Part shown: positions 23,798 through 36,485 of the stretch, one piece after another
Layout: each line of letters starts with the position of its first letter
How positions within the stretch are numbered: position 1 is the first letter of the stretch
NCBI GenBank assembly: GCA_037954235.1
Contig: JBBMOA010000003.1
Coordinates: 9,614,223 to 9,678,222 of the forward strand
Source: Aulostomus chinensis
Lineage: Eukaryota > Chordata > Actinopteri > Syngnathiformes > Aulostomidae
Reading direction: 5' to 3'
Length of the DNA stretch: 64,000 nucleotides
The notes under the pieces: model-generated
Database searches by the model: none
The model's input: the letters and a program-made list of their open reading frames with translations, nothing else
Told to the model about the DNA's origin: nothing
Translations under genes and position numbers: made by a program

Positions 23798-24220
23798 AAT
23801 GATGGGAAAGTCTGATTGGTTCTTTGGCTCATCCTTTTCAACAGCAACGGAAGGCACCATGTGTCAGAGGCTCTGACTGGTTGGCTAATATCTGACTGTC
23901 ACAAACGAGGTCAGCTGATTTCTAGGTAGGAAATTAAATTGTTACAACTACATGAACACAGAGGAAACTGAAAAAACATTATAAATGATCATGAATTACG
24001 TGTAATTTAATGTGTGCACAAGAATGTGTATCTTTATATGAGTAAGATGATAATACTCTGTGAATGAGAGTGTTGTAGATGAATGCACATATTAACAGAT
24101 ATAAACATGCAGTATTGTGGTGCAGATGATTAACATTTGTTATGACCTCTGCTGATTTTCTTTTCTGTCCAGTCTTGATGTAGGTGTTACTCCCCCCAGG
24201 TGCAATCCAACCTTTCCCAT

Positions 24221-24594
24221 CGTTGTCTACCGCTTATTCCTTTCTATCAAGGGTCGCGGGGGGGGGGCTGGAGCCTATCCCAGCATCTATGGGTGAGAGG
24301 CGGGGTTCACCCTGGACAGGTTGCCAGTCCATCACAGGGCCAACATACAGAGACGAACAATCATTCACACTCACATTCATACCTACGGTCAATTTAGAGT
24401 ATCAATCAGCCTAGTCCCCAAATTGCATGTCTTTGGACGGTGGGAAGAAGCCGGAGTACCAGAGAGAACCCACACAGGCACGGGGAGAACATGGAGACTC
24501 CACACAGAAAGATCCCGCGCCCGAGCCGGGACTCAAACCCGGAACCTTCTTGCTGTGAGGCCACAGTGCTAACCACTGCACCACCGGGCAGCCC
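24221..24594 (-). mobile_element. Full-length SINE, same family, 14-bp target-site duplication
   Basis: A reverse-strand copy of the SINE described at 18686-19069: it runs from an L2-like tail at the left to the CACGGTGGTGCAG-type head at the right. CCAACCTTTCCCAT occurs at 24207-24220 and again at 24595-24608, a clean duplication. Confidence 0.88.
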
Positions 24595-24950
24595 CCAACC
24601 TTTCCCATTCATTCATTTATTCATTCATTTATTCAGTCAATCAGTCCATCCATCAGTGAAACCAAAGGACTCTCTAAGTCCTGATGTTGCTGAACAGCTG
24701 ACCAGTTGCTTAATCTGTGGTGGTCTTGGCTGTGAAGCACCCCTCTTACTGTGAAAGATGGGTGAGACTGGGGAGAGGGTGATAAAGAAAAGAGAAGATG
24801 GAGGAAAGAAGTGAAATAAAGTCAGTTTACCTTTCCTAGTCAAGTTCCTCACATTTGGAGCAGCTCTACAGGACCATAAAGACTGCCCCCCCTTAAAGAG
24901 GTATATTCATGACACATTCATGGTACAATTTCATCCTTATTAAAAATGTA

Positions 24951-25166
24951 TCCATCCATCCATCCATCCATCCATCCATCCATCCATTTTTTTCCGCTTG
25001 TGGCTGTGAGTGTGAATGGTTGTCTGTCTATATGTGTTGGCCCTGAAATGGACTGGTGACCTGTCCAGGGTGAACCCCGCCTCCTGCCTGAAAGCTGCTG
25101 GGATAGACTTCTTCCCCCTTAACAGGAATAAGTGGAAGAAAATGGACGGATGGATGGATGGATCCA
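24951..25166. repeat. Two SINE tails joined tail-first in inverted orientation
   Basis: The left part is (ATCC)n followed by TTTTTTCCGCTT, the reverse complement of the SINE tail. The right part, from about 25003, is a + strand SINE 3' half (GTTGGCCCTGAAATGGACTGG to (GGAT)n). No head is present. It is probably the product of an internal deletion between two inverted SINEs. Confidence 0.65.
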
Positions 25167-25685
25167 CTTAAATAACTTTCAGAGCACTCCATCTTGCGTA
25201 CTGCTGTATAGCTTATTGGTAAAGATATTTTTCCAAAATTTAGAACAATTTAATCAACTGCAATCTATATCATATTGGATAATTTCTCAATTCCTCACAA
25301 GAGGGTAGTAGAGATATGTTCAGATAAATGCCTCATAAGAGGTCAAATTTTGCATTTTCAAGTCAATAAAAAGATTTCAATTTGGCCCATTGAAACCCTT
25401 AAAATCATTAGTATAACACAATTGAAAAATCACTATGATGCTATCATCAAATATCAGAGATAAGCACGTCTTGAACGCCACTGACCTGCTAGTGAGACAT
25501 CACTTTTTTTTTTCCTGCCAAACCTTATTCAATGTTTTATTGAATGTAAGTATCTGTGTAGGTCCTCATTAAAGATATGAAAGATATGGAATGTGCCAGG
25601 CCATATGTACATTTATGATATACTTTACATCACACTATTTTGGTAATAGATTGAAATAAACTAAGATAGCTAGATAGCTAGCTAG

Positions 25686-25788
25686 GCAAACATACACATT
25701 GATTGTAACAGTCGGGTTATTTCAATATGTCTTACAATCTAAAGCCAAATTGAAATTTATTGTTCTGTCCGTTGTATGGATGATAGAT

Positions 25789-25866
<78 letters not shown>
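25686..25866 (+). repeat. About 105-bp repeat unit plus (GATA)n microsatellite, left copy of an inverted pair
   Basis: Bases 25686-25790 are followed by roughly 20 uninterrupted GATA units to 25866. The same 105 bp occurs in reverse complement at about 29668-29767, again joined to a GATA/TATC tract. The shared association suggests a mobile repeat carrying its own GATA tail. Confidence 0.8.
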
Positions 25867-26286
25867 AAAGCTATCATCCACCTAACTTTTTGATCACTGA
25901 TGATAGATACACTTCTGACTCGTTGCTGCTAAACTATAATGTGAGTAACTGCTGTGAAAGAAGAGTACACAAAGATGGAAAAGATGGTGTGTGTGTGAGT
26001 GTGTGTGTGTAGGGCCTGCAGGGCCTGCATGGCAGAGATAAGACCACCGCCTACATAGAAGTTGGTTTCCTAGGAGTAAGCAAGTGTCCCTGAATTCCAC
26101 TGGTGACACACAACTCCATCTAAGTTAATGTGGCAGTGTCAAACAACACGTTCCGGTGTCCTCTCAAACTGCTTCTGTCTATTTTGCATGCATGCATGTG
26201 TGTGTGTGCATGTGAATGGTGGCAGTCTGGCATATGTGCACAAATATGGCTGTACTACAGTGTGCAACAGGTCTGTTTATGCCTCT

Positions 26287-26292
26287 GTGTGT

Positions 26293-26334
<42 letters not shown>
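26287..26334 (+). repeat. (TG)n microsatellite
   Basis: A run of about 20 TG dinucleotides. ORFs rich in Cys-Val across it are artefacts. Confidence 0.9.
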
Positions 26335-26335
<1 letters not shown>

Positions 26336-27104
26336 AGTGATTCCTGGCCTCATCCTTTCATCTTGATAACTGCTTATCTAAGCAGAGCAGCCTGCTCTCG
26401 CAGCGGCAGCCACCACATCCCTGCCCAGATGTCCACACCGCCACAGAAGCCTCATCTCACTCTACTCATGGTATGACTCTTGTTCACGCAGATAGCCATG
26501 AGCCTTTCAATCCAGATGATGATTCTTCCCAAACGAAAATCTACACACATCAAAACATGCGCGAGAGATAAATAGATAACACAATAAATCAGCTTCATTT
26601 ATGTCTGCCTTTTATTTTTTCTCAACATGTGTTTAGGTCAGGTCATGGCAAGCAACAACCTTCTTGTCATGGTCTGGGACTGGTAAGTTACATCCAGCCA
26701 ACTAATTTAAAGTTCGCAAACCACCTGAGGCAATAGTGCTACCCCCAGGGTTACAGTCCCTACCCAGAGAGCAGTGTCAAAATAAACTGTGCTTCTAAAG
26801 TATGTCCTCTCACTTCCCTATTGTCTGACTGTCTCATTAAACTATAAATATAGTATTTCCTACCACCTCCTTACAGTGACCCACAGACAGAATTTGCAAG
26901 AAGTGCTTGTCAAACAATATCTCGCCATGAAGCTTACTTTAAGCATCCTTAACCCTCCTCAATGACAAAAACTTCCTAGATGAATAGTGACCTTGAAATA
27001 CTAAGGTCATGACCTTTCCATCCGTATCTGTCCTTTTCCATTTTCTATTTTTCGCCTCTGCCCTGCTCTCCTGCTCTCTTTCCCCCCAACCAGTCAAAGC
27101 AGAA

Positions 27105-27315
27105 GCCCGTTCCCACTCAGCCTGGATCTGCTCGATGTTCCTGCCTGTTAAAAGGAAGGTTTTTAATCGCTGTTGTTGCAGGATGTGCTTGCTCATGGAG
27201 AATTGTTGGGTGTAGATTCATTGAAGGAGTGTGGTTCTAGACCTGCTACTTGTAGAGTGTCATGAGATAACTGCTGTTGTGATTTGGCGCTAGACAAGTA
27301 AAACTGACTTGACTC
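27105..27315 (+). repeat. Dispersed fish repeat tail
   Basis: It contains TGTTCCTGCCTGTTAAAAGG, then TGCTTGCTCATGGAG and a 'gataactgctgttgtgatttggcgct' type end, a wording known from many percomorph genomes as the 3' part of an abundant repeat. Family name not assigned. Confidence 0.6.
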
Positions 27316-27319
27316 AACT

Positions 27320-30300
27320 TACATGGAGTGTTTGTTGACAGTAACTTTAGTCTTCTATGTAAATAAAGGTGAAATTATATGTTAATTTTTAGATATTGAT
27401 ATTTATTTAACCTTCAATAAAACTTAAAAATGAGTTGAGGTGTGAAGCTCATTTACAATGATGTTGAGTAAAAACCTATAATCATTAAAAATGCAATGAA
27501 ACAACTGTCAGGGTTGAGTCTCAGGGATGGGCGTCTCTTGCTCAGGGTTTCCTCCAGCTAAAAAATACCAACAACCTAGATTTTACTCACCACTATTGCA
27601 AAGACTTTGCTCATGGATGTCTCTAAATGTATAGTATGAAGAGCATAGCCTCCACCTGCTCTATATGGAAAAACAATGAAGTAACATCTGTTATGGATTG
27701 AAAAATATAACCCTATTTTGGATTTCCATTTAACAGGTCTCTAAAAGCAATCATTTCACAAACACAAACACAAACACCACAGATACATGATGTCAATGTC
27801 ACGACAACTTTGTTCTTTGTTAAGACATGTCTGGAGTACTATATTTACTTACATATACTATGACATGGAGCAAGACTTTAAAATGTTTTGCCCCTTGCTA
27901 CCATTCAAGTGCTCCAGTTTGTTTTTAAACATCCTATTTTAAATGCCTCAATTTGTCCTCTCCTGATTTCCATGAAAACTGTAAATGGATGAGTCGAGAG
28001 GAAAGTTGGGTTGCTGCTTTGACTATCAAATGACAGGGACAGTGTTGGGCTTGTCTGTCCTGGCCATATCTCTCTCGCCATGACTGCAGCACTTCTCTCG
28101 CTTTGCATTACTGTGTTCCATTCAGAGCTTTGCTGCACCACAAAGAAACAGAGCCTTTGCATTTTATATTTGCTTTGCTCAAATGTCTGTCAAATTTTTT
28201 TTCCATCTGGGTTTGGTCTTATCAGAGCAGCCGTCCTGACTCCTGACTGTTACACCCCACTGGTTTTAATTATGTGTATTTACACAAATATTACATTTCA
28301 TGTCAGACTTTAACTGTTCATTTTTATCCACCAGCAAATTGTTGGGTAATGGATAGTTTACTGATGATTCTGTTAAGGGTTGATGATACTTCCTATATCT
28401 TTACTTAATCATCACTACACAATTAACACACATGGCTATATAGGAAAAGCAGAGTGACCGATATAAACCTTTATTTGATGTTTGACTAGACTCATTTTAA
28501 AGTCAGGACTGTAAATATGTTACATTTGCTCTTGTCTGCTCGACAACGGTCTGGATCAAAGAGGTGTGTCTTTTAAAACATTGTCCCTCCAATCCCTCCC
28601 ACTGACTTGTCTGTTAGCCCTAAACTTCACTTTTTAGTTGTCAGAGCTGTCAGTCTGTAAAGAGGTAGATCACCGCCTCTCAACTGGCAGCACACATTTA
28701 ACCCTCAAAATTAACACCAGTCTGAATTTCGCCTGACCCACCTGTAGCATCTTGTCAGGTAGGTGATCCCTGGGGTCTTTGTCTCCAGTTGGTCTTACTC
28801 CTCACAAGTCAGCGATATCAGTATTTCATTCAACTGATCTGTTTAAGGATACTACGTTGTTGCATTTGAAAAGTTCACTAAATTGGTTTGATATTATATC
28901 GCTATCATTTTATTTTTCATTGACAGTAACTTGGTGGGATGTGACATGACACTGTTTTTTTATTCACGAAATTTACTTTCTCTGAAATTGTAGCATTTTT
29001 GTTAGGTTTATCTATTTCAGATATTTTTCATTTAACTTTTAAAATTATTCCTTTATTGTGAGTTTTTCAATAAGATTACCATTAATTTTAGATGGCCTGG
29101 AGTTAAATATATATTATGTGAGCACAACATAAGTGTATATTTCATAAATGCAATAAGTAACTACATATTAAGCTTAAGGACATTAAATAATCTAGTGTTA
29201 TAGAGCTTTTATCAGCCGTGGTTTCATTTCAAACGATTAAACATCCAAATGTGATTGTTGTTGACTGCTTTTAGTTTCTGCTGCCTCACGCTGTCATGTT
29301 TTTACATTTACTTTATATAGTTGAACAGATTTCTATTAATCAGATGAAACTGGGGTCACGTACCAGCGGAGCTGGATATATTTAGCTTTATAATAACAAA
29401 GTCTATCAGATGTCCTCAGACTTTATCGGACACTATCAACCTCTTCTCCTTCCTCTTAAGATATGGAGCCGAAGTGGCCTCATATTACACAGCCATGATT
29501 GTTTCACTAAAGCAGTCATTTGTCATGCTATATATCAACCCTTCCGAATAATCAGGTTGGTGTTTGCGACTGTTGCTTGTATTATTTATTGATCGATCGA
29601 TTGATAGATAGATAGATAGATTGTCTGTCTATCCGTCTATCTATCTATCTATTTATCTATCTATTTATCATCCATACAACGGACAGAACAATAAATTTCA
29701 ATTTGGCTTTAGATTGTAAGACATATTGAAATAACAGGATTGTTACAATCAATGTGTATGTTTGCCCAAACAGAATAATGGAAAAAAAAACATTCTCATA
29801 TCGCTGTGGTTACGAGGCTTGTAAATGTGTCAAAGTAAAGCAGTAAATCCTTATATTCTTGCAGGTCCTAGTTTAAGGACTGTTTTCATATCCTTTATAG
29901 TTTATAGATTTAATCATGTTAAAGTGCAGGCATGATTTTACTTACACACACACATTAAAAGTTCAGACTGGAACATTTTCCAGTCAAGGAAGGTTGTGTT
30001 TTTGTCAACTTCCACGAGGGTCCTGACCTCCATGTTGAGAACCACTCTTCCAGACCCTAAGGCAGTGACCAAAACGTGTTTGACAAGTTGTCCTGAATGA
30101 ATCGAAAACCCTGAACTTAAAGCAACCAAAACCAAAAGTTAAAAAAATCCTCTCAGCAGTTGTTCTGTTGATTGGGCCATCCTGTAGATGATCCCCCCAG
30201 GGGAAAAGTCTCACATTCTTTCAACTGGCACACCTATTGTAAAAAACAACAACATGATAACTGTTTGGCCACTGGCTGCATCACTACATTTATTTTTACT

Positions 30301-30470
30301 TCAAACTGCAGACGAATGAGGATCCTAGAAAAGGAAGTTTGAAGAGAGATTTTCTCCCTGATAACTTCAGGTTACACCGGTGGCTCAATGATACATCTTA
30401 ATCAAAGTCATGGGGAATTACGCAGCACTCGTTTTCTAAACTACATGTCCTGCCGCGGTTCTCCCTGACA
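27320..30470. other. Spacer upstream of gata1, with a candidate first exon
   Basis: No coding sequence is visible. A CTTATCAG (canonical GATA site on the - strand) lies at 28218-28225. A possible 5' non-coding exon of gata1 ends at TCTTGTCAG|GTAGGTGAT (donor at about 28758), which would splice to the acceptor at 30470-30471. This is inferred from splice consensus only. The rest is AT-rich. Confidence 0.35.
29588..29767 (-). repeat. Right copy of the inverted 105-bp repeat with GATA/TATC tract
   Basis: Bases 29588-29670 are a mixed GATA then TATC tract; 29670-29767 is the reverse complement of 25686-25790 with only a handful of differences (for example AATCCTG against AGTCGGG). It lies about 0.7 kb upstream of the gata1 start codon. 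Confidence 0.8.
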
Positions 30471-30472
30471 GC

Positions 30473-32575
30473 ATGGAGGATTCCTCAGAGCAGTCTCCTT
30501 GGGGATCAACAGGTCTGCTCATCTCAGACCCTCTGGCTGGTTTCTCCTCTGAAACCGGCCTGCTGCCTCCAGGAGAAGAGGGAGAAGCTTTCTTCTCCAG
30601 CCAAGATGCAGACTATACCACCTTTTTCTCCAGCCCAAGCCACAGCAGACCCACATCCACCTACAGACACACTTCGGGTCAGTACTCCCATCTAGACACA
30701 CAAACTTTGAATCACAATTTTCTGATAACATTCATCAATGACTGACTTGTTCTCCAAGTCCGCCAGGTGTTCCCCTCACCAAGTCTCCTCAACAACCTCC
30801 AACTACTGGATGGACCTGGCAGCCACTCTCTCAGCTCCACCTACAACCCTGCAGTCTCCACTTGGAGCAGCAGCCCTCTTACCAAGACAGCACTGCACAC
30901 ACACACTCCCAACTCCCTGTACACCCCCAGCATCACTTCCTCCATCTCTGTCTCAAGAGATGGATACCCCTCTCCTAGCAGAGAGGGTAGGGAGAGCCCC
31001 CGGCTTCAAGAGGCCCTCAAGGCAGAGCGTATGAGCCCACTGGGGGGGTTGGGATCCTGTGGCAGTTTTCTGAATTTGACCCCTGCCGTAGGGAGTGTAT
31101 ACACACCGTCATCTCACATGCTGAGCCCCTACAGCTCATACATGACTAGTCCTCAGGAGTACAGCTCAGCTGCCATCTACTCCAGCCCAGGGGCTTGGAT
31201 TAATCCCTCATACTCTCCAAAACTTCGCAACAAAATCAGGATATCAACTCCGGGTGAGAGCACACACCAGTAAGCTGTTTGGTCCATGACAGTCAACAAG
31301 TTAGAATTGTATCACAGTACAAGTCTTCATTCTCAACAACCAACAATGCAGCGCTTCAAAGTTCCTACATCTGACCCTGTGGTGGAAATGTTTCTTAAAA
31401 GGCTTTTGTTCTATATTGAGACATGACCTGTTTCATATTTACCTTATCAGTGGTAACACTCACTTGTTCATTAAATTATTCAAAAGAGAGATTCTTCTCC
31501 AAAATATTTCCAAATTAATTTCAAGAAAAAATTTTAACTCTAAAATTAGTCATCTAAGAGTTAGGCATAGACAACTGGACTTCTTTTAGTGTAGAAAAAA
31601 TAGTAGTCATTTGTTTTAACACTTTATATATGGAAGCATGCATTAAGAGCTCTGTCCATCATTTTGAACAGAGGCCAGAGAATGCGTAAACTGTGGAGCC
31701 ACAGCTACCCCCCTGTGGCGCCGGGATGGAACAGGCCACTACCTGTGCAACGCCTGTGGACTGTATCATAAGATGAATGGCCAGAACCGACCCCTGATCC
31801 GGCCAAAGAAGAGACTGGTACGATCCAAAAGTGTCCCGTAGGTGACTGACACATAGAAGAGCTGTGGTTTTACTTTTTAATGCTCATTATTGCAAGTTAA
31901 TCATTGCATTATCTTCACATGAACTAAACTGATTCATCTCTTCTTAACAGTATAATTTATCTGAAGAGAGCAAACACAACTTGTCGGCTTCCATAATAAT
32001 AAGAGTAAAAGGTGATATTTGGAAGTTTTGTTTTGTTTTTGTTTTATAAAAAAAAGATGACCTCTCTCTGTTCCAGATTGTCAGCAAGCGGGCAGGTACA
32101 CTGTGTGCCAACTGCCACACAAGCACAACAACACTGTGGAGACGCAATGCCAATGGAGAGCCTGTCTGTAACGCCTGCGGCCTCTACTTCAAACTGCACA
32201 ATGTAAGTCATTCAGCTGCACAGCTCCAGGAGTGTTCTACCCACCATTTGTGTGGAAAAAAAAAACAACCAAACAAAATCCCTCTCAACACAGGTCAACC
32301 GTCCCCTCACCATGAAGAAAGATGGTATCCAAACTCGCAACAGAAAAGTGTCAAACAAGAACAAGAAGAGTAAGAAGGCGGCCATGTTGGAGACGTACTC
32401 AGAGGGGCCAACTTCTCTTGATGACAACAGCGGGCCCTTTTCCCTTGGCCCAGGGACCCTGCTGCCCTACAGCCACACGCCACACCTCCTTCCAACACCA
32501 TCGCCCCTGCACCCCTCTAGCACCTTACCCTATACACACCACCTCAACGGTGGCATGGTGCCCACCCTGGTGTGA
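30473..32575 (+). CDS. gata1: GATA-binding factor 1, five coding exons, 417 aa
   Basis: GATA1 is the nuclear zinc-finger activator that drives erythroid and megakaryocytic differentiation. Coding exons: 30473-30677, 30759-31253, 31672-31817, 32077-32202, 32294-32575; all join in frame and total 1254 nt. The ATG follows an acceptor (CCCTGACAG|C) directly, as in other vertebrates where exon 1 is non-coding. The N-terminal region is acidic and Ser-rich (residues about 1-70), followed by the fish-typical VRQVFPSPSLLNNLQ. Zinc finger 1 (CVNC...CNAC, about residues 238-262) and zinc finger 2 (CANC...CNAC, about 292-316) each occupy their own exon, and the basic tail after finger 2 (RNRKVSNKNKKSKK) is present. 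The Val of ECVNCG, used for FOG1 contact in mammals, is kept. bcl2l1 lies convergent downstream. Paralogue (gata1a/b) not decided. Confidence 0.96.
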
Positions 32576-33151
32576 CCAGGTGAGGATGCAACTTCGCATA
32601 CTAGAATCAGCGCACTCACTTGTGTGCCAGTTATTCATGAGGATATATAGATATGTGTTTCTAAGCTGGATGTCACCTGAAAGTTTGCCACTGTATGTTA
32701 TAATGGAAAGCAAGGCTGATATTATAGAGCTTGTTTTATGTCAGATGAAGGATGCTACACATGTAAACACACTCATAAATGTGTCAGTTGTAAATACATT
32801 TTTGATTTAACTGCCATATCTTTATCCATTTTCTATGATTCATAATGTGAAATGCTAATTTGGCTTTGTGTTGTAAGGGTCTCTTTTGTATTTTTAGAAT
32901 TGATATTTTTAAAAAAAAAATGTAATGTTAGGAAGGCTGTTGTTTTTTTCTGTCATTTGAATTGATCTATGTCAATCAGTGTCCTTTGTTGTGCTATTGT
33001 CTGCTCAGGTATAAATAACTGCTTTATTGTACAGCATTGACAGTGACAAGTTTACATGCAAATTCAACATTCAACAGAGGTACAGCACTTATGCTTGGTT
33101 TTATTTTTAGACCAGTTCATAATTAGTGATGTGGCTTTAGGTACACACACT

Positions 33152-33197
<46 letters not shown>

Positions 33198-33440
33198 CTG
33201 CTCGTGTTGGAATGAAACTGATGATGTTGTTCTAGACACAACAGCTCTTTGTAGGTATTTGATTTGTTCCTAAGCTTGTGAATTAGACTGATAACCTGCA
33301 GGTTAGTTTTATTTATTGTTATTGTTCAGACTGCTATAAGTTACATGCCAAGATAATGTCATAATATTTTGTGTTATATTTTTTTTTGTTTCTGCTGGAC
33401 TACTGTTTACATTCAGGTTATACGACTCAATAAACCAGAC
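32576..33440 (+). other. gata1: gata1 3' UTR and poly(A) region
   Basis: AATAAA occurs at about 33429 (CTCAATAAACC), a reasonable poly(A) signal for gata1. A CA microsatellite lies at about 33150-33194. No coding feature. Confidence 0.45.
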
Positions 33441-35575
33441 ACAACTGTTTTACACCAGTTAAATGACATAGTTAAGATTTTACTGTTTAAACTTTGAAGT
33501 AAAAAAGAAACCCAAAGAAGTACACAAGTGCATTCTCATCTTAAGGCTATTTCATTAGTAATGTTCTCAAATTTCATGAGTATGATGATGTGTGTCATTG
33601 ATGCCCAGTCGGAGGGCTGGGTTTATTCACTCAGAACTGGAGGGTAACTGATAACTTATCGCAGAGGACACAGACCCCTACCATCCTGCGATACCTGTCG
33701 CTTGCATCGCTACTCACACACTCTATGGCAGTTAGTCCCTGAGGTACACAGTGTACACTTGTGGTATTTAAGCTTCACAAAAACACTAAAGAGCATTATG
33801 AAAGTGTCAGGATCATCTGAAACTTACATCCATCAAGAGCTTCTGAAAGATGAAGATCAGCATTCACTCCATTTTTTGCACACCCACCTCTCAAGGTCAG
33901 AGGTATTATTTACCGCACAACAGAGTAGAAAATATCTCAACATTTTGAGTGAGTCATGATTTAGTCCCCTGAATTCAAAAATTACCTTGATAGTCATTCC
34001 CCTATATAAGACGCAGGGTTTTCTGTTATGAGCCATTGACCAAATCTAGTCAATAATGACCTAAATCCCACTGAAGAAGGGAAACCCTCATGAAATTGTT
34101 TCCCTCTGCACTCAAATCGACTCTGACTGGTGTTTAGGCCAAACTAATCAATGTTCTGGGGTTCAAAGACTTGTTTGAGCTGTAAGGTATATATTCACAA
34201 TAGATTATTTGTCAGAGTCCCTTGGTGGTAAAAAGTTAAAAGGCATTTTAACAGCACAATATATGGTTGCTTCACCACATTCTACTGTGAGTTTCCGCCC
34301 ACGCAGGACAGTCAGTGTTCTTAATTTTTGTCATTTAGATTACTTACTGTATTCCTGGGGAGTACCAATTTTTTTATTTAACATTACATACACCAGTATC
34401 TTGACCCAGTGCTGTCCTCCCAATTTTTTTTTTTTTTTACTGTAATTCTTATTGCCTCTCTACAGTAGAGCTAAGGTGTCATGAACTCTGGGTAAACTAC
34501 TGATCTTTAACTCTCCAGCTCAATTCACTTTACACTTTCACAAATTGCTCCAGATAAAGATTAGCAGCAGACCTGTAGCAAAGGTGAGAGGCTATGGCAC
34601 CATATGATTTTGTGGTCACGGAAATTATGGTTACTGCTAAAGCTCTTTCTCATCATAATACATGCCCCCAACACCTCTTTATGTCCTATATAGTTGTCCA
34701 AGTTAGCAGGAGTCATCATTACCAGGGCAATGTGATTTATTGTTTTGTACACTTACTCACTCACTTAACTTAAATCAAATTTAAGATGGTCTGAAATCTC
34801 TAGTGAAACTTGCTCCTGGAGTTCTCACTAAATATTCATTACAAGAGTGCAAAAAGGACACACCATGTGGAAAAAAAATAGAAAAAAATGACGGCAATAT
34901 TTGGCAAGCAAGTCCATAATTTATGCTCTTCCTTAACTGTCTATCTGGTGTTTATCTGCTGCTACCAACTTTGCCCTGGGGAACAAATGACAGGGATAGA
35001 TTAGCAACCACAGGCCTGCTTCAATTGACTCACAGGGCCATCCGTTAGTGGCTGTCTTTCTCTCTTATGATTGTTCTCTTCTTCACAGCTCTTGTAGGAA
35101 ATATTTGAATGCAGAGGGAAACGATTTAATGATAAGTTGTTTTATCATTAACAGTCTGGGACAATATTTCTCAGATTAAACCCAGAAATGTGGGGCATTT
35201 TCAATATTATTTTTAAGGAGATGGGCTTGCGACTGTCAGAACAGCATATCTGTTCATACCAATAGTCATATTCTGATGTGTTCCTTGGAAACATGGAACA
35301 CAGGGGCCATGAGTGAAAAAGCAAAACACTCCAATGCCCCCCTTTTATGGTGCACACAGGATGTCCAACCCTGAACCTTGAAGGTTCATTTGCACGTGTA
35401 TCATGAAGTCATGTATCATGATTGCACTGAACTGAGTAGAATGTGTCCTGATAAACAATTACATCTGATTTCTCTGTCTGACTACGTCCCTTTCTCTTTA
35501 TCATCAATCTTGAAGTGTCTCTGGAGATACAATACACAGCTTTTTAAATCATCAAAAAAAAATAAACACCCAAGA
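33441..35575. other. Intergenic spacer between the convergent 3' ends of gata1 and bcl2l1
   Basis: About 2.1 kb without a supported gene. A short 'cactgaagaagggaaaccctcatgaaattgttt' type stretch near 34070 resembles a dispersed repeat. Short ORFs have no recognisable motif. Confidence 0.5.
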
Positions 35576-35576
35576 A

Positions 35577-36001
35577 AAACATAAATATATTTATTATTTA
35601 GAAGCATGCCTAAAACTCCCATACAACCAAAACAAGGAGCCAAAAATCCCACAGTGAAAATAAAATATAACTTACAATCCAGTTTGTCATCTAAAGCAGT
35701 TCAAATTGGTCCTTGGAAAACATAAAGGAAAAACTAAGCCACTTCATCAAACCAGCTGAATCTTCTTCACGGCCTGTCTAAAGCACTTCCAGTCTTGAGA
35801 GGACCCTTAAACAAGTGAAAATATCTGCTGTTTGTTTAAAAAAAAAAGAGACAAAGTGGGCTGAGAAGCTACATATTATGGAGACAACCATAAGTTGCTT
35901 TAGCCAAGTCCACATTCTGTCAGTGCACAAGCAGAGTCAGCTTTTGTGTAAACATTTTCTATTAGTTTGTCAGACAGGTGAACGATGCACAGCACCTTCC
36001 T
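35577..36001 (-). other. bcl2l1: bcl2l1 3' UTR
   Basis: On the - strand the first AATAAA after the stop is at about 35590-35595 (TTTATT on +), giving a 3' UTR of about 420 nt. No other feature is seen. Confidence 0.5.
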
Positions 36002-36407
36002 TCACCGTTTCTTAATGAAGAGCATGCCAACCAGCATTCCGAGCAGTGCAACTCCCACGAGCAGGCATTTCTTCAGAGTCTCCTGAGACTCTCTTCTCGC
36101 TGCTGCTGCCTCCACTACATCCCGCCCGAACATCTCCACAAAGCAGTCCTGGAGAAGACAACAAAAGGGAGGGGGGTGTTTATGTCTTCAACGACAAAAA
36201 AACAAAACAACTTTTCTCTAGTCTGTAATAATAAATGGATTCATCATTTTAGACCATCTATTTTAAGAGAATATTCTGACTACTCTGACTAAAAAGGCTA
36301 GCAACTTCACAAATAAATGTAATCATTAATTATTAGTACAAATAACTTCTTTTTCAGTGACAAAAGAACAACACAAGAAAAAAACGTGTGTGTTATGTAC
36401 GTGTGTG

Positions 36408-36485
<78 letters not shown>

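Noticed and set aside
25780..25866. GATA tract considered as a CRISPR-like or regulatory array
   Set aside because: It is a pure tetranucleotide microsatellite with no spacers; only the associated inverted unit is noteworthy.
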